From: Mycolicibacterium mageritense
GTDB taxonomy: Bacteria; Actinomycetota; Actinomycetes; Mycobacteriales; Mycobacteriaceae
Assembly (NCBI RefSeq): GCF_010727475.1
Contig: NZ_AP022567.1
Location: 7,068,001 to 7,132,000, forward strand
Direction: 5' to 3'
Length of the DNA stretch: 64,000 nucleotides
Shown here: piece by piece, positions 31,259 to 40,273 of the stretch
Layout of the letters: each line of letters opens with the position of its first letter
Position numbering within the stretch: the stretch's first letter is position 1
Notes under the pieces: model-generated
What the model was told of the DNA's origin: nothing
The model's input: the letters and a program-made list of their open reading frames with translations, nothing else
Databases searched by the model: none
Position numbers and translations under genes: made by a program

Positions 31259-32421
31259 TCCGTCCCCTTGTCGAGTACCGCGGGCAGCGCGGTGATGAAC
31301 TGGCCGATCTGGTCTTCGGTGATGATCAACGGTGGCGCGAGCCGGATGACGTCGGGTGCTGCCGCGTTCACCAGGAAACCGGCATCGCGGGCTGCGGCCT
31401 CGACGGCCTTGGCGCCGGGCGCGGTCAGGACCACGCCCTGCAGCAGACCCTTGCCACGCACATGATCGACCAGTGGATGGCCGAGTTCCTCGATGCCGTG
31501 GCTCAACGTCTTGCCGAGCACGCCGGCCCGGTTGACCAGATCGCCGTCGGCCAATTCCTTGAGCACCGCGAGGGCGGCCGCGGTGCACACCGGGTTGCCG
31601 CCGAACGTGCTGCCGTGCAGGCCCGGGGTCAGCAGGTCACCCGTCGCACCGAGGGCCAGGCACGCACCGATCGGCAGCCCGCCGCCCAGGCCTTTGGCCA
31701 GTGTCACGATGTCGGGCGTGATGCCGTCGTGTTGATGGGCGTAGAAGGCGCCGGTCCGGCCGACCCCGGTCTGCACTTCGTCGAGCACGAGCAGCGCACC
31801 GTGTCGCGACGTGATCTCGCGGGCCTTGGCAAGGTATCCGGCGGGTGGGACGACGACGCCGCCCTCCCCCATGATCGGTTCGAGGAATACGGCCGCAGTG
31901 GTGTCGTCGACCGCCGCGGCGAGGGCATCGACGTCGCCGTAGGGCACATGCGTGACGTTGCCCGGCAACGGTTCGAACGGGGCCTGCTTGGCGGGCTGGC
32001 CCGTCAGCGCCAGCGAACCCATCGTCCGGCCGTGGAAGGCGCCTTGGGCGGCAACGACATTCGTCTTCCCGGTGAGCCGGGTGATCTTGAAGGCAACCTC
32101 GTTGGCCTCGGTGCCGGAGTTGCAGAAGAACACCCTGGCCTGCGAACCGAGGTGCCCGACAAGCGCCTCAGCCAACGCGATACCCGGTTCGGTGGCATAC
32201 AGATTCGAGGTGTGCCCGAGGGTGTTGAGCTGACTGGTCACGGCCGCGATGACAGCCGGATTGCGGTGCCCGAGCAGGTTGACCGCGATCCCGCCGAGCA
32301 GGTCGAGGTACTGCCTGCCGTCCGCGTCGGTGACCACCGCACCCTCCCCGCTGACCAGAGCCAGCGGCGGAGTGCCGTAGTTGTTCATCATCACCGCTTC
32401 CCAGCGGTCCTGCAGCGTCAT
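31255..32421 (-). CDS. argD: Acetylornithine aminotransferase
   Basis: PLP-dependent transfer of the amino group to N-acetylglutamate semialdehyde. The 388-residue class III aminotransferase has FCNSGTEANEVAFK, LLVLDEVQTGVGRTG and the PLP-binding lysine in TLAKGLGGGLPIGA. It overlaps both argB and argF by ATGA, so the genes are translationally coupled. Confidence 0.97.
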   Translation of the reverse strand: MTLQDRWEAVMMNNYGTPPLALVSGEGAVVTDADGRQYLDLLGGIAVNLLGHRNPAVIAAVTSQLNTLGHTSNLYATEPGIALAEALVGHLGSQARVFFCNSGTEANEVAFKITRLTGKTNVVAAQGAFHGRTMGSLALTGQPAKQAPFEPLPGNVTHVPYGDVDALAAAVDDTTAAVFLEPIMGEGGVVVPPAGYLAKAREITSRHGALLVLDEVQTGVGRTGAFYAHQHDGITPDIVTLAKGLGGGLPIGACLALGATGDLLTPGLHGSTFGGNPVCTAAALAVLKELADGDLVNRAGVLGKTLSHGIEELGHPLVDHVRGKGLLQGVVLTAPGAKAVEAAARDAGFLVNAAAPDVIRLAPPLIITEDQIGQFITALPAVLDKGTE

Positions 32422-33293
32422 TCTTTGACCACCTTGGTCCCGGTTCCCTCGTCGGTGAAAAGCTCGACCAGTACGCAATGTTCGACCCGGCCGTCGATCA
32501 CGTGGGCGCTGGGCACGCCGCCCGCCACGGCCCGCAAACACGCTTCGATCTTGGGCACCATGCCCGATTCCAGCCGTGGCAAAAGCTGCGCCAGGGCCGC
32601 GCTGTCGATCTCGCTGACCAGCGAATTGCGGTCAGGCCAATCGGTGTAGAGGCCTTCCACATCGGTGAGCATCAGCAGCTTTTCCGCACCGAGCGCCTCG
32701 GCCAGCGCGGCCGCGGCGGTATCGGCGTTGATGTTGTGCACCACGCCGTCGGCGTCGGGCGCGATGGTCGACACCACCGGAATGCGGCCCGCCGCAATGA
32801 GATCCAGCAGTGATCCGGCGTTGACGTGGTCGACGTCGCCCACCAGGCCGATGTCGGTCGCCACGCCGTCGACGTTGACGCTGCGGCGCACCGCGGTGAA
32901 CAGCTGGGCGTCCTCGCCCGTGACGCCGACCGCGTAGCCTCCGTGCGCGTTGATCAGACCGACCAGTTCCCGGCCGACCTGACCGAACAGCACCATCCGC
33001 GCGACATCGAGGACTTCCGGTGTGGTGACCCGGAATCCGCCCTTGAAATCGCCCTCGATGCCGAGCCGTTTGAGCATCGCGCTGATCTGCGGGCCGCCAC
33101 CGTGCACCACGACGGGGTGAATGCCGCAGTTGCGCAGGAACACCATGTCGTCGGCGAACGCGGTCTTGAGCACATCGTCGGTCATGGCATTGCCGCCGTA
33201 TTTGACGACGACGATCTTGCCGTGCAGCTCTTTGAGCCAGGGCAAGGCCGCCGACAGCACCTTGGCCTTGGTCGCGGTGTCGATGCCCGTCAC
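32418..33293 (-). CDS. argB: Acetylglutamate kinase
   Basis: Phosphorylates N-acetylglutamate, usually the arginine-sensitive step. The 291-residue amino-acid kinase shows KIVVVKYGGNAM, VVVHGGGPQISAML and the GxxPVV-type GRIPVVSTIAPD. The GTG at 33293 overlaps the argJ stop as GTGA. Confidence 0.96.
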   Translation of the reverse strand: MTGIDTATKAKVLSAALPWLKELHGKIVVVKYGGNAMTDDVLKTAFADDMVFLRNCGIHPVVVHGGGPQISAMLKRLGIEGDFKGGFRVTTPEVLDVARMVLFGQVGRELVGLINAHGGYAVGVTGEDAQLFTAVRRSVNVDGVATDIGLVGDVDHVNAGSLLDLIAAGRIPVVSTIAPDADGVVHNINADTAAAALAEALGAEKLLMLTDVEGLYTDWPDRNSLVSEIDSAALAQLLPRLESGMVPKIEACLRAVAGGVPSAHVIDGRVEHCVLVELFTDEGTGTKVVKE

Positions 33294-34489
33294 GAGCTGT
33301 AGGCCGAGTTCTCTTCGACGTACCCGTGGGACAGGTCGGTGGTCCGGATGGCGGCCTGCGCGGATCCCGCCGCCAGGTCGATGACCACCTCGATGTCCGC
33401 ACCGGACAGGTCCACGTCGCGTGCACCGGGCGCCCCGGCGCCATCGATGCACACCGGTGTTCCGTTGAACGACACGCTGATCCGTTGCGGGTCGAGGGTC
33501 ACCGGCGCGATCCCCACCGCGGCAAGCACCCGGCCCCAGTTGGGGTCGGAACCGAACATCGCGGTCTTGACCAGGCTGTCGCGGGCAACGGCGCGCGCGG
33601 CGACAACCGCCTCGTCCTCGGAGGCCGCGCCGGTCACGGTGATGACGACGCGCTTGGTGACGCCTTCGGCGTCGGCCTGCAGCTGGGCGCACAGGTCGTC
33701 GCACACCGCCAGCACCGCGGCGTCCAGTTCGTCCTGGCTGGGCGCGATCTCACTGGCGCCCGACGACAACAGCAGCACGGTGTCGTTGGTGGAACAGCTG
33801 CCGTCGACGTCGAGCCGGTCGAAGGTCTTGGCTGCGGCACGGGTCAACGCCGTGTTGAGCGCGCCCGCATCGGCGACCGCATCGGTGGTGATCACGACCA
33901 GCATGGTGGCCAGCGACGGCGCGAGCATGCCCGCACCTTTGGCCATGCCGCCGACTGTCCAGTTGCCCTGATGGTGCAGCGCAACCTGTTTCGGCACGGT
34001 GTCGGTGGTCATGATGGCCCTGGCGGCTTCCTCACCGCCCGTCAGCCCGCCCGCCATCTCGTGCACGATCTCGGTCACACCCGCCAGCACCCTGTCCATC
34101 GGCAGGCGGTCGCCGATCAGGCCGGTCGAGCACACCGCGACCTCGATGGCCCCGGTCTCGGTGCCCCAATCCGACAGTGCCGCCGCGACGGCCTCGGCGG
34201 TGGCGTGCGTGTCCTGAAAACCCGGTGCGCCGGTGCACGCGTTGGCGCCACCCGAGTTGAGGATGACCGCGCGCAGGCGCCCGGTGGTGAGCACCTGCTG
34301 CGACCACTGCACCGGGGCGGCCTTGATCTGGTTGCGGGTGAACACACCCGCGGCCGCGTAATCGGGCCCCTCGTTGAACACCAGCGCGAGGTCCAACGCG
34401 CCGGATGCCTTGATACCGGCCGAGATTCCGGTGGCCCGGAACCCCTCAGGCGCCGTCACACCCTGCTTGCGAACGAGCTTCCACGTCAC
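33290..34489 (-). CDS. argJ: Glutamate N-acetyltransferase/amino-acid acetyltransferase
   Basis: Recycles the acetyl group from acetylornithine to glutamate. The 399-residue precursor has the self-cleavage site in KGAGMLAPSLATMLV, where the threonine after Ala becomes the N-terminal nucleophile of the beta chain. It starts with GTG overlapping the argC stop as GTGA. Confidence 0.96.
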   Translation of the reverse strand: MTWKLVRKQGVTAPEGFRATGISAGIKASGALDLALVFNEGPDYAAAGVFTRNQIKAAPVQWSQQVLTTGRLRAVILNSGGANACTGAPGFQDTHATAEAVAAALSDWGTETGAIEVAVCSTGLIGDRLPMDRVLAGVTEIVHEMAGGLTGGEEAARAIMTTDTVPKQVALHHQGNWTVGGMAKGAGMLAPSLATMLVVITTDAVADAGALNTALTRAAAKTFDRLDVDGSCSTNDTVLLLSSGASEIAPSQDELDAAVLAVCDDLCAQLQADAEGVTKRVVITVTGAASEDEAVVAARAVARDSLVKTAMFGSDPNWGRVLAAVGIAPVTLDPQRISVSFNGTPVCIDGAGAPGARDVDLSGADIEVVIDLAAGSAQAAIRTTDLSHGYVEENSAYSS

Positions 34490-35520
34490 GGTGCCACTCC
34501 CACGATCGACAGTCCTTCGGTTTCGGGCCAGCCAAGGGCCAGGTTCATCGACTGGACAGCGGCGCCACCCGTGCCCTTGGTGAGGTTGTCGATGGCGGCA
34601 ACGGCGACCAGGGTCTTCGCCTGCTCATCTACCGCGACCGCCAGTTGCGCGGCGTTGCTGCCGATCACCGAACCGGTCTTGGGCAGTTGCCCCTCGGGCA
34701 GCAGGTGGACGAACGGCTCTGCGTCATAGAACTTTTCGTATGCGGCGCGGACCTCCGAGAGCGATGCCTGCGTGCGGGCCGTGCAGGTGGCCAGGATGCC
34801 GCGCGCGGTCGGGATCAGCACGGGCGTGAACGAGACGGTGACGTCCCTGTCGGTGACCGCCCGCAGCCCCTGGGCGATCTCCGGGGTGTGCCGGTGCTTG
34901 CCGCCGATGTTGTAGGCGCGCGCCGATCCGATCACCTCGGAGCCGAGCAGGTCGACCTTGGCCGACCTGCCTGCTCCCGAGGCGCCGCTGACCGCGACGA
35001 CGGTCACGGCCGGCTCGACGAGCTCCTCTGCGACCGCGGGCAGCAGCGCCAGCAGGGCCGCGGTCGGATAACACCCGGGCACCGCGATCCGCTTGGTGTC
35101 GCGCAACTTGTCCCGGGCGCCGGGCAGTTCAGGCAGCCCGTAGGGCCAGCTGCCGGCATGGGTCGAACCGTAGAAACGTTCCCAGTCGGCGGCGTCGGTG
35201 AGCCGGAAGTCGGCGCCGCAGTCGATGATCAGGGTGTCGGGCCCGAGCTGTTCGGCCAGCGCGGCGGAATGGCCGTGCGGCAGCCCCAGGAACACCACGT
35301 CATGACCGGCCAGCACGTCGGCGTCGGTGTTCTGCAGCACGCGCGACGCCAGTGGCAACAGGTGCGGATGGTGTTCGGCCACGCTGGTTCCCGCGCTAGC
35401 AGCCGCGGTCAGCGCCCCGATGGTCAGCCGGCCGTCGGCGTAGGCGGGGTGGCCGAGAAGCAGTCGCAGAATCTCGCCACCCGCGTAGCCGCTGGCACCG
35501 GCTACAGCTACTGAGGTCAT
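34486..35520 (-). CDS. argC: N-acetyl-gamma-glutamyl-phosphate reductase
   Basis: NADPH-dependent reduction of acetylglutamyl phosphate. The 344-residue protein begins MTSVAVAGASGYAGGEILRL with the Rossmann motif and has the catalytic Cys in AVPGCYPTAALLAL. It is the first gene of argCJBDFRGH. The ATG at 35520 is the start nearest the ArgR box. Confidence 0.97.
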   Translation of the reverse strand: MTSVAVAGASGYAGGEILRLLLGHPAYADGRLTIGALTAAASAGTSVAEHHPHLLPLASRVLQNTDADVLAGHDVVFLGLPHGHSAALAEQLGPDTLIIDCGADFRLTDAADWERFYGSTHAGSWPYGLPELPGARDKLRDTKRIAVPGCYPTAALLALLPAVAEELVEPAVTVVAVSGASGAGRSAKVDLLGSEVIGSARAYNIGGKHRHTPEIAQGLRAVTDRDVTVSFTPVLIPTARGILATCTARTQASLSEVRAAYEKFYDAEPFVHLLPEGQLPKTGSVIGSNAAQLAVAVDEQAKTLVAVAAIDNLTKGTGGAAVQSMNLALGWPETEGLSIVGVAP

Positions 35521-35531
35521 GCACCAGATCT

Positions 35532-35547
35532 TTGCATTGTTATGCAC
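35532..35547 (-). promoter_or_regulatory. ArgR operator (ARG box) before argC
   Basis: The minus strand reads GTGCATAACAATGCAA, 11 bases before the argC start. It differs at only two positions from TTGCATAACGATGCAA, the operator used in M. tuberculosis ArgR studies as I recall it. A weaker half-site AATGAATTTGCAG lies next to it (about 35553-35565). Binding here would block the argC promoter. Confidence 0.85.
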
Positions 35548-35601
35548 TTGGCTGCAAATTCATTTACGCCGTCACCGGATCTGCATGGCACGAGTTATAC
35601 A

Positions 35602-35627
35602 TAGACAACACTCTATAGAGTATGTAG
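35602..35627 (+). promoter_or_regulatory. GntR operator, copy 1 (acyl-CoA synthetase operon)
   Basis: A 26-base element with the perfect palindromic core ACTCTATAGAGT (35610-35621), 100 bases before the acyl-CoA synthetase gene. The same 26 bases occur at 49217-49242 in opposite orientation, next to a GntR gene. It is the probable binding site of that regulator. Confidence 0.75.
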
Positions 35628-35726
35628 GCTTGAAAACACTCGGAAGGTCGGTGTGATCCAGACCGCATCGCACCGTCCCGCAGCAGTCAGTCACCCGCAG
35701 GTACACGTTGCACAGGAGTTGAGTCG

Positions 35727-37862
35727 ATGCGCCCACCCACCACCCGACCGTTTGCCGAGTCCTTGATCAATCCGCACGCGATCGCGATAGTCGGAGCTTC
35801 CGACAATCCGAAGAAGACGACCGCGCGGCCCCAGCAGTTCCTGCAGCGGGCCGGCTATCGCGGTAATGCGTACTTCATCAACCCGACTCGCGATACCGTG
35901 CAGGGCGCCAAAGCGTGGCCCACGCTGTCGTCGCTGCCCGAGGTGCCCGAGCACGTCTACATAATGACTGGGGCCGAAGCGGCCATCGCCGCGGTGCGGG
36001 AATGTGCCCACCTCGGAGTACCGGTGGCCACTGTGCTTTCCGCCGGGTTTGCCGAAGACGGTCCGGTTGGGCAGGACCGGGAGGATCGACTGCGAGCGGC
36101 AGCAGCTGAGGGCCCCACGCGGGTGATCGGACCGAGCAGCCTGGGCGTGGTGAACCCGCGTACCGGCGTGATGCTGACCGGTAATGCTGCGTTCGGAGAG
36201 CCCAACCTGCCCGCCGGTGGGGTGTTCGTCGCTTCACAGTCGGGCAGTGTGATCGGGTCGCTCCTGAGCCGGGCCCTCGGCCGCGGCATCGGCTTCGCCG
36301 GACTCGTGTCGACCGGCGGTGAAGCGGACCTGTCACTGGGATCGCTGTGTGAAGCGATGATCGCCGATCCTGGTGTCACCTCCTTTGCCTTGTTCCTGGA
36401 GTCATTGCGGCACGCCGAGGATCTGGCGGCGTTCGCGCGCGCGGCAGCCGAGGCGGGGAAGCCGGTCGCAGTGTACAAACTTGGTCGTTCGGACGAGGCT
36501 GCGGCACTGGCGGTTTCGCACACCGGCGCGCTTGCCGGCGAGGACAGTGAAGCCGACGCGTTCTTCCGAGCATGCGGATTTGCCCGGATCTACAACTTCG
36601 AGTCGCTGGTCGAGGCGCCGGCCTTGCTGGAGCGCATCCCGGCTACCGCGCCCACGACGCCGCGCGTCGGGGTCATCACCACAACCGGCGGCGGTGCGGC
36701 CATCATGGTCGACCAGCTGGCCCTGCGCGGGCTGAACATCGTTGGACCCAGCGCCAACTTGGTCGCGCGGATGGCCGAAGCCGAAGTGATCATTCCGCAC
36801 AGCCTGATCGCCGATTTGGGACTCGACGGCGCACGACACGACATCGTGACCAACGCACTGACTCTGATGCAAGACAGTGGCGAGTTCGACGTCATCGTCT
36901 TCGTCATCGGATCCTCGGCCCGGTTGAACCCCGAGCTGGCCGTGCAAGCGATCGCCGAGCGCGGAAATCATGCCGTGCCGATCGTTGCATCTGCGTTGCC
37001 CGAAGCCCCCGAAGCGGCAGCGCTGCTCAACAGCTCGGGAGTACCGGCGTTTCGCACCCCTGAGTCATGCGCCGACGTTGTCGCTGCCGCGTTCAGTCGT
37101 CGGCCGACCACCGTCGGCGACACGGCCCAGTTCGCCGCGAATGCTGCTGCTCCGGCGCAGACACTGGACGAACAAGCGTCGGCGGCCCTGCTCGGCCGAC
37201 TCGGTGTCACCTTCCCCGAATCGGTAGCGGTGTCAGTGCAGGAACTCGAAGATGTGTCGATTTCCGTCGAATTTCCAGCGGTCGTAAAGGTTCTTTCCGA
37301 CCAGCTGCCTCACAAAAGCGACGTTGGCGGTGTCGTGTTGAACGTCGCCGACATTACCGGAGTCCGGGAAGCGGCGCGCACGATTGTGAGAAATGTTGCG
37401 GCACAACGCTCTGCCGTCACGGTGGACCGTGTTCTGGTACAGCAGATGGCACGCAAGGGCATCGCTGAGGCGCTTATCGGCTATCGGGTCAGCCGTGATG
37501 TCGGGCCCATGGTGGTGCTGTCCACCGGTGGCGTGCTCGCCGAGATCTTTGCCGACACCTCAGTTCGTTTGGCACCCGTCACGATTGACGTCGCCCACGA
37601 GATGATCCGCGAGGTGAAGGGCCTAGCCGTGATCACCGGCTATCGCGGTCTGCCCGAAGGTGACGTCGACGCGCTGGCATCGACGATCGTCGCGATGTCG
37701 AGACTCGCCGTCACCAACACCGAAGTGCTGGAAGCCGAGATCAACCCGGTCTCGATCGGCGCGAAGGGGTGTGGGGTTCTGGCGTTGGACGCACTGGTAA
37801 GCACATCGGTCAGCGAGTCCGTCGACACTCGGCGTGCTGATGCCGCACTCGCCCACCGCTGA
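35727..37862 (+). CDS. NDP-forming acyl-CoA synthetase
   Basis: Activates a carboxylic acid to its CoA thioester with ATP, through a phosphohistidine. The 711-residue protein has a CoA-binding domain (IAIVGASDNPKK, about 20-130), a succinyl-CoA-ligase-like domain with the likely phosphohistidine in AVSHTGALAG (about 255), and a C-terminal ATP-grasp domain (about 480-700; VLSDQLPHKSDVGGVVLNV). Domain order is that of fused ADP-forming acetyl-CoA synthetases. It opens a four-gene operon behind the GntR operator. The substrate acid is unknown. Confidence 0.9.
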   Translation: MRPPTTRPFAESLINPHAIAIVGASDNPKKTTARPQQFLQRAGYRGNAYFINPTRDTVQGAKAWPTLSSLPEVPEHVYIMTGAEAAIAAVRECAHLGVPVATVLSAGFAEDGPVGQDREDRLRAAAAEGPTRVIGPSSLGVVNPRTGVMLTGNAAFGEPNLPAGGVFVASQSGSVIGSLLSRALGRGIGFAGLVSTGGEADLSLGSLCEAMIADPGVTSFALFLESLRHAEDLAAFARAAAEAGKPVAVYKLGRSDEAAALAVSHTGALAGEDSEADAFFRACGFARIYNFESLVEAPALLERIPATAPTTPRVGVITTTGGGAAIMVDQLALRGLNIVGPSANLVARMAEAEVIIPHSLIADLGLDGARHDIVTNALTLMQDSGEFDVIVFVIGSSARLNPELAVQAIAERGNHAVPIVASALPEAPEAAALLNSSGVPAFRTPESCADVVAAAFSRRPTTVGDTAQFAANAAAPAQTLDEQASAALLGRLGVTFPESVAVSVQELEDVSISVEFPAVVKVLSDQLPHKSDVGGVVLNVADITGVREAARTIVRNVAAQRSAVTVDRVLVQQMARKGIAEALIGYRVSRDVGPMVVLSTGGVLAEIFADTSVRLAPVTIDVAHEMIREVKGLAVITGYRGLPEGDVDALASTIVAMSRLAVTNTEVLEAEINPVSIGAKGCGVLALDALVSTSVSESVDTRRADAALAHR

Positions 37863-37877
37863 CGACGACCGCCCGTG

Positions 37878-38822
37878 ATGGAGGAGTCTTTGCGGCAGGG
37901 TTTCGCCCCGACATTCGGCGATGAGAGCTCAATTCCGGGAGAGGTCAACCGAGACCCTCTCGTGGACCGGCTGGCTGTGCGGTGCGTTGCCGACGACGAT
38001 GCGTCGTCGGCAACGTTCACCGGAAGACCGATTGCGGGATTCGACCAGCGAACCTACGGCGGTCATCTGTTGGCGCAAGCCACTTTGGCAGCGACCGCGA
38101 CGGTGCAGTTCCCCCGGACAGTCACCTCGTTGCACGCTTACTTCCTTCGTATGGGCGGCAAAGACATAGATTTGACCTACCTGGTCAACCGCGTGCGCGA
38201 TGGTCGCACATTGTCCGTCCGCTCAGTGGCGATTTCTCAGGGCGACCGCGAACTCGCGGTCGCCCAGATGATGTTCGGCTCGCAGTCCGCCCACGATGAC
38301 GGTCAGGTGTACCGATTCGAGGCGCCGCACGTGCCCGGTCCCGCCGAACTCCCCAGCTTGGACCAGCGTCGACTACTCCGCCTACCCGATGACGGAATCA
38401 AACTGCCGATTCGGTCTGATTGGCGATCGGCGTCGCGCCCACTGGACATCCGTTACGTCGACGATGCGATGCTGCCGAAACAGTCTGGCGCGCAACGGTG
38501 TTTCTGGTTTCGCGCAGAAGACATCGCGCGGGACGCCGGTCAGAACGTGCACCGCGCGATCATGGTGTTCGCCTCCGACCGGTCGTTGTTGCCGGTGATC
38601 GCGAAAGCCCGGGGTGAACTTGACACCGCGGTGCGACACACGACGGCAAGTATCGATCACACACTGTGGTTTCACGACGATGTGGCGGCCGGCCGGTGGT
38701 ATCTCTACGCCCAGGACTCGCCTTTCAGCAACGCCACCAATGGGTTGGCGCGCGGAACCATCTTCGACGAACACCGCCGAGCCGTGGCATCCGTTGCCCA
38801 GCAGGGCCTCATCCGGTTGTAA
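37878..38822 (+). CDS. Acyl-CoA thioesterase II (TesB family)
   Basis: Hydrolyses acyl-CoA to free acid and CoA. The 314-residue protein has two hotdog domains, with RTYGGHLLAQATLAA in the first and the C-terminal DSPFSNATNGLARGTIFDE, both typical of TesB. The start is uncertain: ATG at 37878 has no clear ribosome-binding site, and a GTG directly precedes it. It stands 15 bases after the acyl-CoA synthetase. A thioesterase beside a ligase may recover CoA from dead-end thioesters. Confidence 0.87.
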   Translation: MEESLRQGFAPTFGDESSIPGEVNRDPLVDRLAVRCVADDDASSATFTGRPIAGFDQRTYGGHLLAQATLAATATVQFPRTVTSLHAYFLRMGGKDIDLTYLVNRVRDGRTLSVRSVAISQGDRELAVAQMMFGSQSAHDDGQVYRFEAPHVPGPAELPSLDQRRLLRLPDDGIKLPIRSDWRSASRPLDIRYVDDAMLPKQSGAQRCFWFRAEDIARDAGQNVHRAIMVFASDRSLLPVIAKARGELDTAVRHTTASIDHTLWFHDDVAAGRWYLYAQDSPFSNATNGLARGTIFDEHRRAVASVAQQGLIRL

Positions 38823-38923
38823 CTCGTCACTCGACCCACCGCTCCCCCAACGTGTTCGCAGCCCGGTCGGCACGCGCCGAACTGAAGGAGATCGCTGTCG
38901 TCGGCACGATCGAAAGGAACGTA

Positions 38924-39457
38924 ATGCGAGTACACCCAGCACCGGTCACCGGAGAAGTCGCCGATCGCATGCGAAAGCGGCGCGGCGGGAATCTCACGCC
39001 GCTCGACGAGGCATTGCTGCACAGTGAACCGTTCGCCGATGGTTGGAACAATCTCCTCGGCGCAGTTCGCACCGAGATGGCGCTTCCCGGCGATATTCGG
39101 GAGATGGCGATCTGTCGCATCGCCGAACTCAACGGCGCCCAGTACGAATGGCGCGCACACGCGCCGCTAGCACTCCGTGAAGGTCTGACGGTCGAGCAAC
39201 TCGCGGCATTGCGCGAAGGCGGTGACACGGCAGCCCTGAACGAACTGCAGACGCTTGTATTGCAGTACACCGATGCGATGACAAGCAACGTGACGGTCGC
39301 CGATGCACTCAGCGACCGCGTGCACTCCATGTTGGGCACCCGCGGGTTTGTCGAACTGACGGGCACCATCGCCGCATACAACATGGTGTCGCGATTCCTG
39401 GTCGCCCTTCATATCGGACAAGTCCAAGAAGCAGAAGAAAGTGAAGCAACAGCATGA
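38924..39457 (+). CDS. Carboxymuconolactone decarboxylase-family protein
   Basis: A 177-residue all-helical protein with the family core REMAICRIAELNGAQYEWRAHA and LVLQYTDAMTSN. It has one cysteine in the core and lacks the CxxC pair of AhpD peroxidases, so a decarboxylase, lactonase or unknown role is more likely than peroxide reduction. The ATG at 38924 has AAAGGA 7 bases upstream. Its stop overlaps the next SDR gene as ATGA. Confidence 0.85.
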   Translation: MRVHPAPVTGEVADRMRKRRGGNLTPLDEALLHSEPFADGWNNLLGAVRTEMALPGDIREMAICRIAELNGAQYEWRAHAPLALREGLTVEQLAALREGGDTAALNELQTLVLQYTDAMTSNVTVADALSDRVHSMLGTRGFVELTGTIAAYNMVSRFLVALHIGQVQEAEESEATA

Positions 39458-40254
39458 GCCAACGGCTGCAAGGCAAGGTCGCGATCGTCACCGGGGCCGG
39501 CAGCGTCGGACCCGGTTGGGGCAACGGGCGCGCCGCTGCCGTTCGGTTCGCGCAAGAAGGTGCCCGCGTCTTCGCAGTCGACCTCAGCCATGACGCCCTG
39601 GTGGAAACACTCTCCCGATTCGACGGCGTAGCCGGGTCAATCGTGCCATTCCAATGCGATGTCAGCGATGGCGAAGCTGTCCAAGCCATGGTTACCGAAT
39701 GCCGCGAGATGATGGGCTCTATCGACATCCTGGTCAACAATGTCGGCGGATCTCGCGCCGGCGGCCCGGTGGAGATGTCCGAGCAAGACTGGAACCGTCA
39801 GCTCGAATTCAATCTGACCACAACAGATCTGACTTGTAAGCATGTTCTCCCGCAGATGAAGGAGGCCGGCTCTGGCGCGATAGTCAACACCGCTTCGACC
39901 TCGGCAATCCGGTGGACGGGTGCGGCACAGGCGGCCTACGCCGCATCGAAGGCCGGCGTTATCGCCTTCACGCGGTCGGTGGCCGTGCAGCACGCCCCGC
40001 TCGGTATCCGCGCGAACACAGTCATTCCGGGCCAACTGCACACCCCGATGGTCGAAACCCGACTGGCCGGACAACGCACTGGTGGCGACGTCGACAAGCT
40101 CCTTGAGCAACGTCAGGCACGGATCCCCCTCGGCTTCATGGGAGACGGCCGGGACACCGCGAACGTGGCGCTGTTCCTGGCATCCGACGAAGCCCGATTC
40201 ATCACGGGTACCGAGATTGTCGTGGACGGCGGTATGTCCGCCCGCTGCGACTGA
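39454..40254 (+). CDS. Short-chain dehydrogenase/reductase (module A)
   Basis: NAD(P)-dependent oxidoreductase, 266 residues. The cofactor motif is a variant (TGAGSVGPGWGNG), the NNAG motif reads NNVGG, and the catalytic Ser and YxxxK are present in ASTSAIRWTG...AAYAASKAG. The C-terminus TEIVVDGGMSARC is typical of classical SDRs. It ends the operon that begins with the acyl-CoA synthetase; 19 bases separate it from the convergent beta-oxidation gene. Substrate unknown, perhaps a hydroxyacyl intermediate. Confidence 0.9.
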   Translation: MSQRLQGKVAIVTGAGSVGPGWGNGRAAAVRFAQEGARVFAVDLSHDALVETLSRFDGVAGSIVPFQCDVSDGEAVQAMVTECREMMGSIDILVNNVGGSRAGGPVEMSEQDWNRQLEFNLTTTDLTCKHVLPQMKEAGSGAIVNTASTSAIRWTGAAQAAYAASKAGVIAFTRSVAVQHAPLGIRANTVIPGQLHTPMVETRLAGQRTGGDVDKLLEQRQARIPLGFMGDGRDTANVALFLASDEARFITGTEIVVDGGMSARCD

Positions 40255-40273
40255 TACCCGGCGGCACTCTCGC

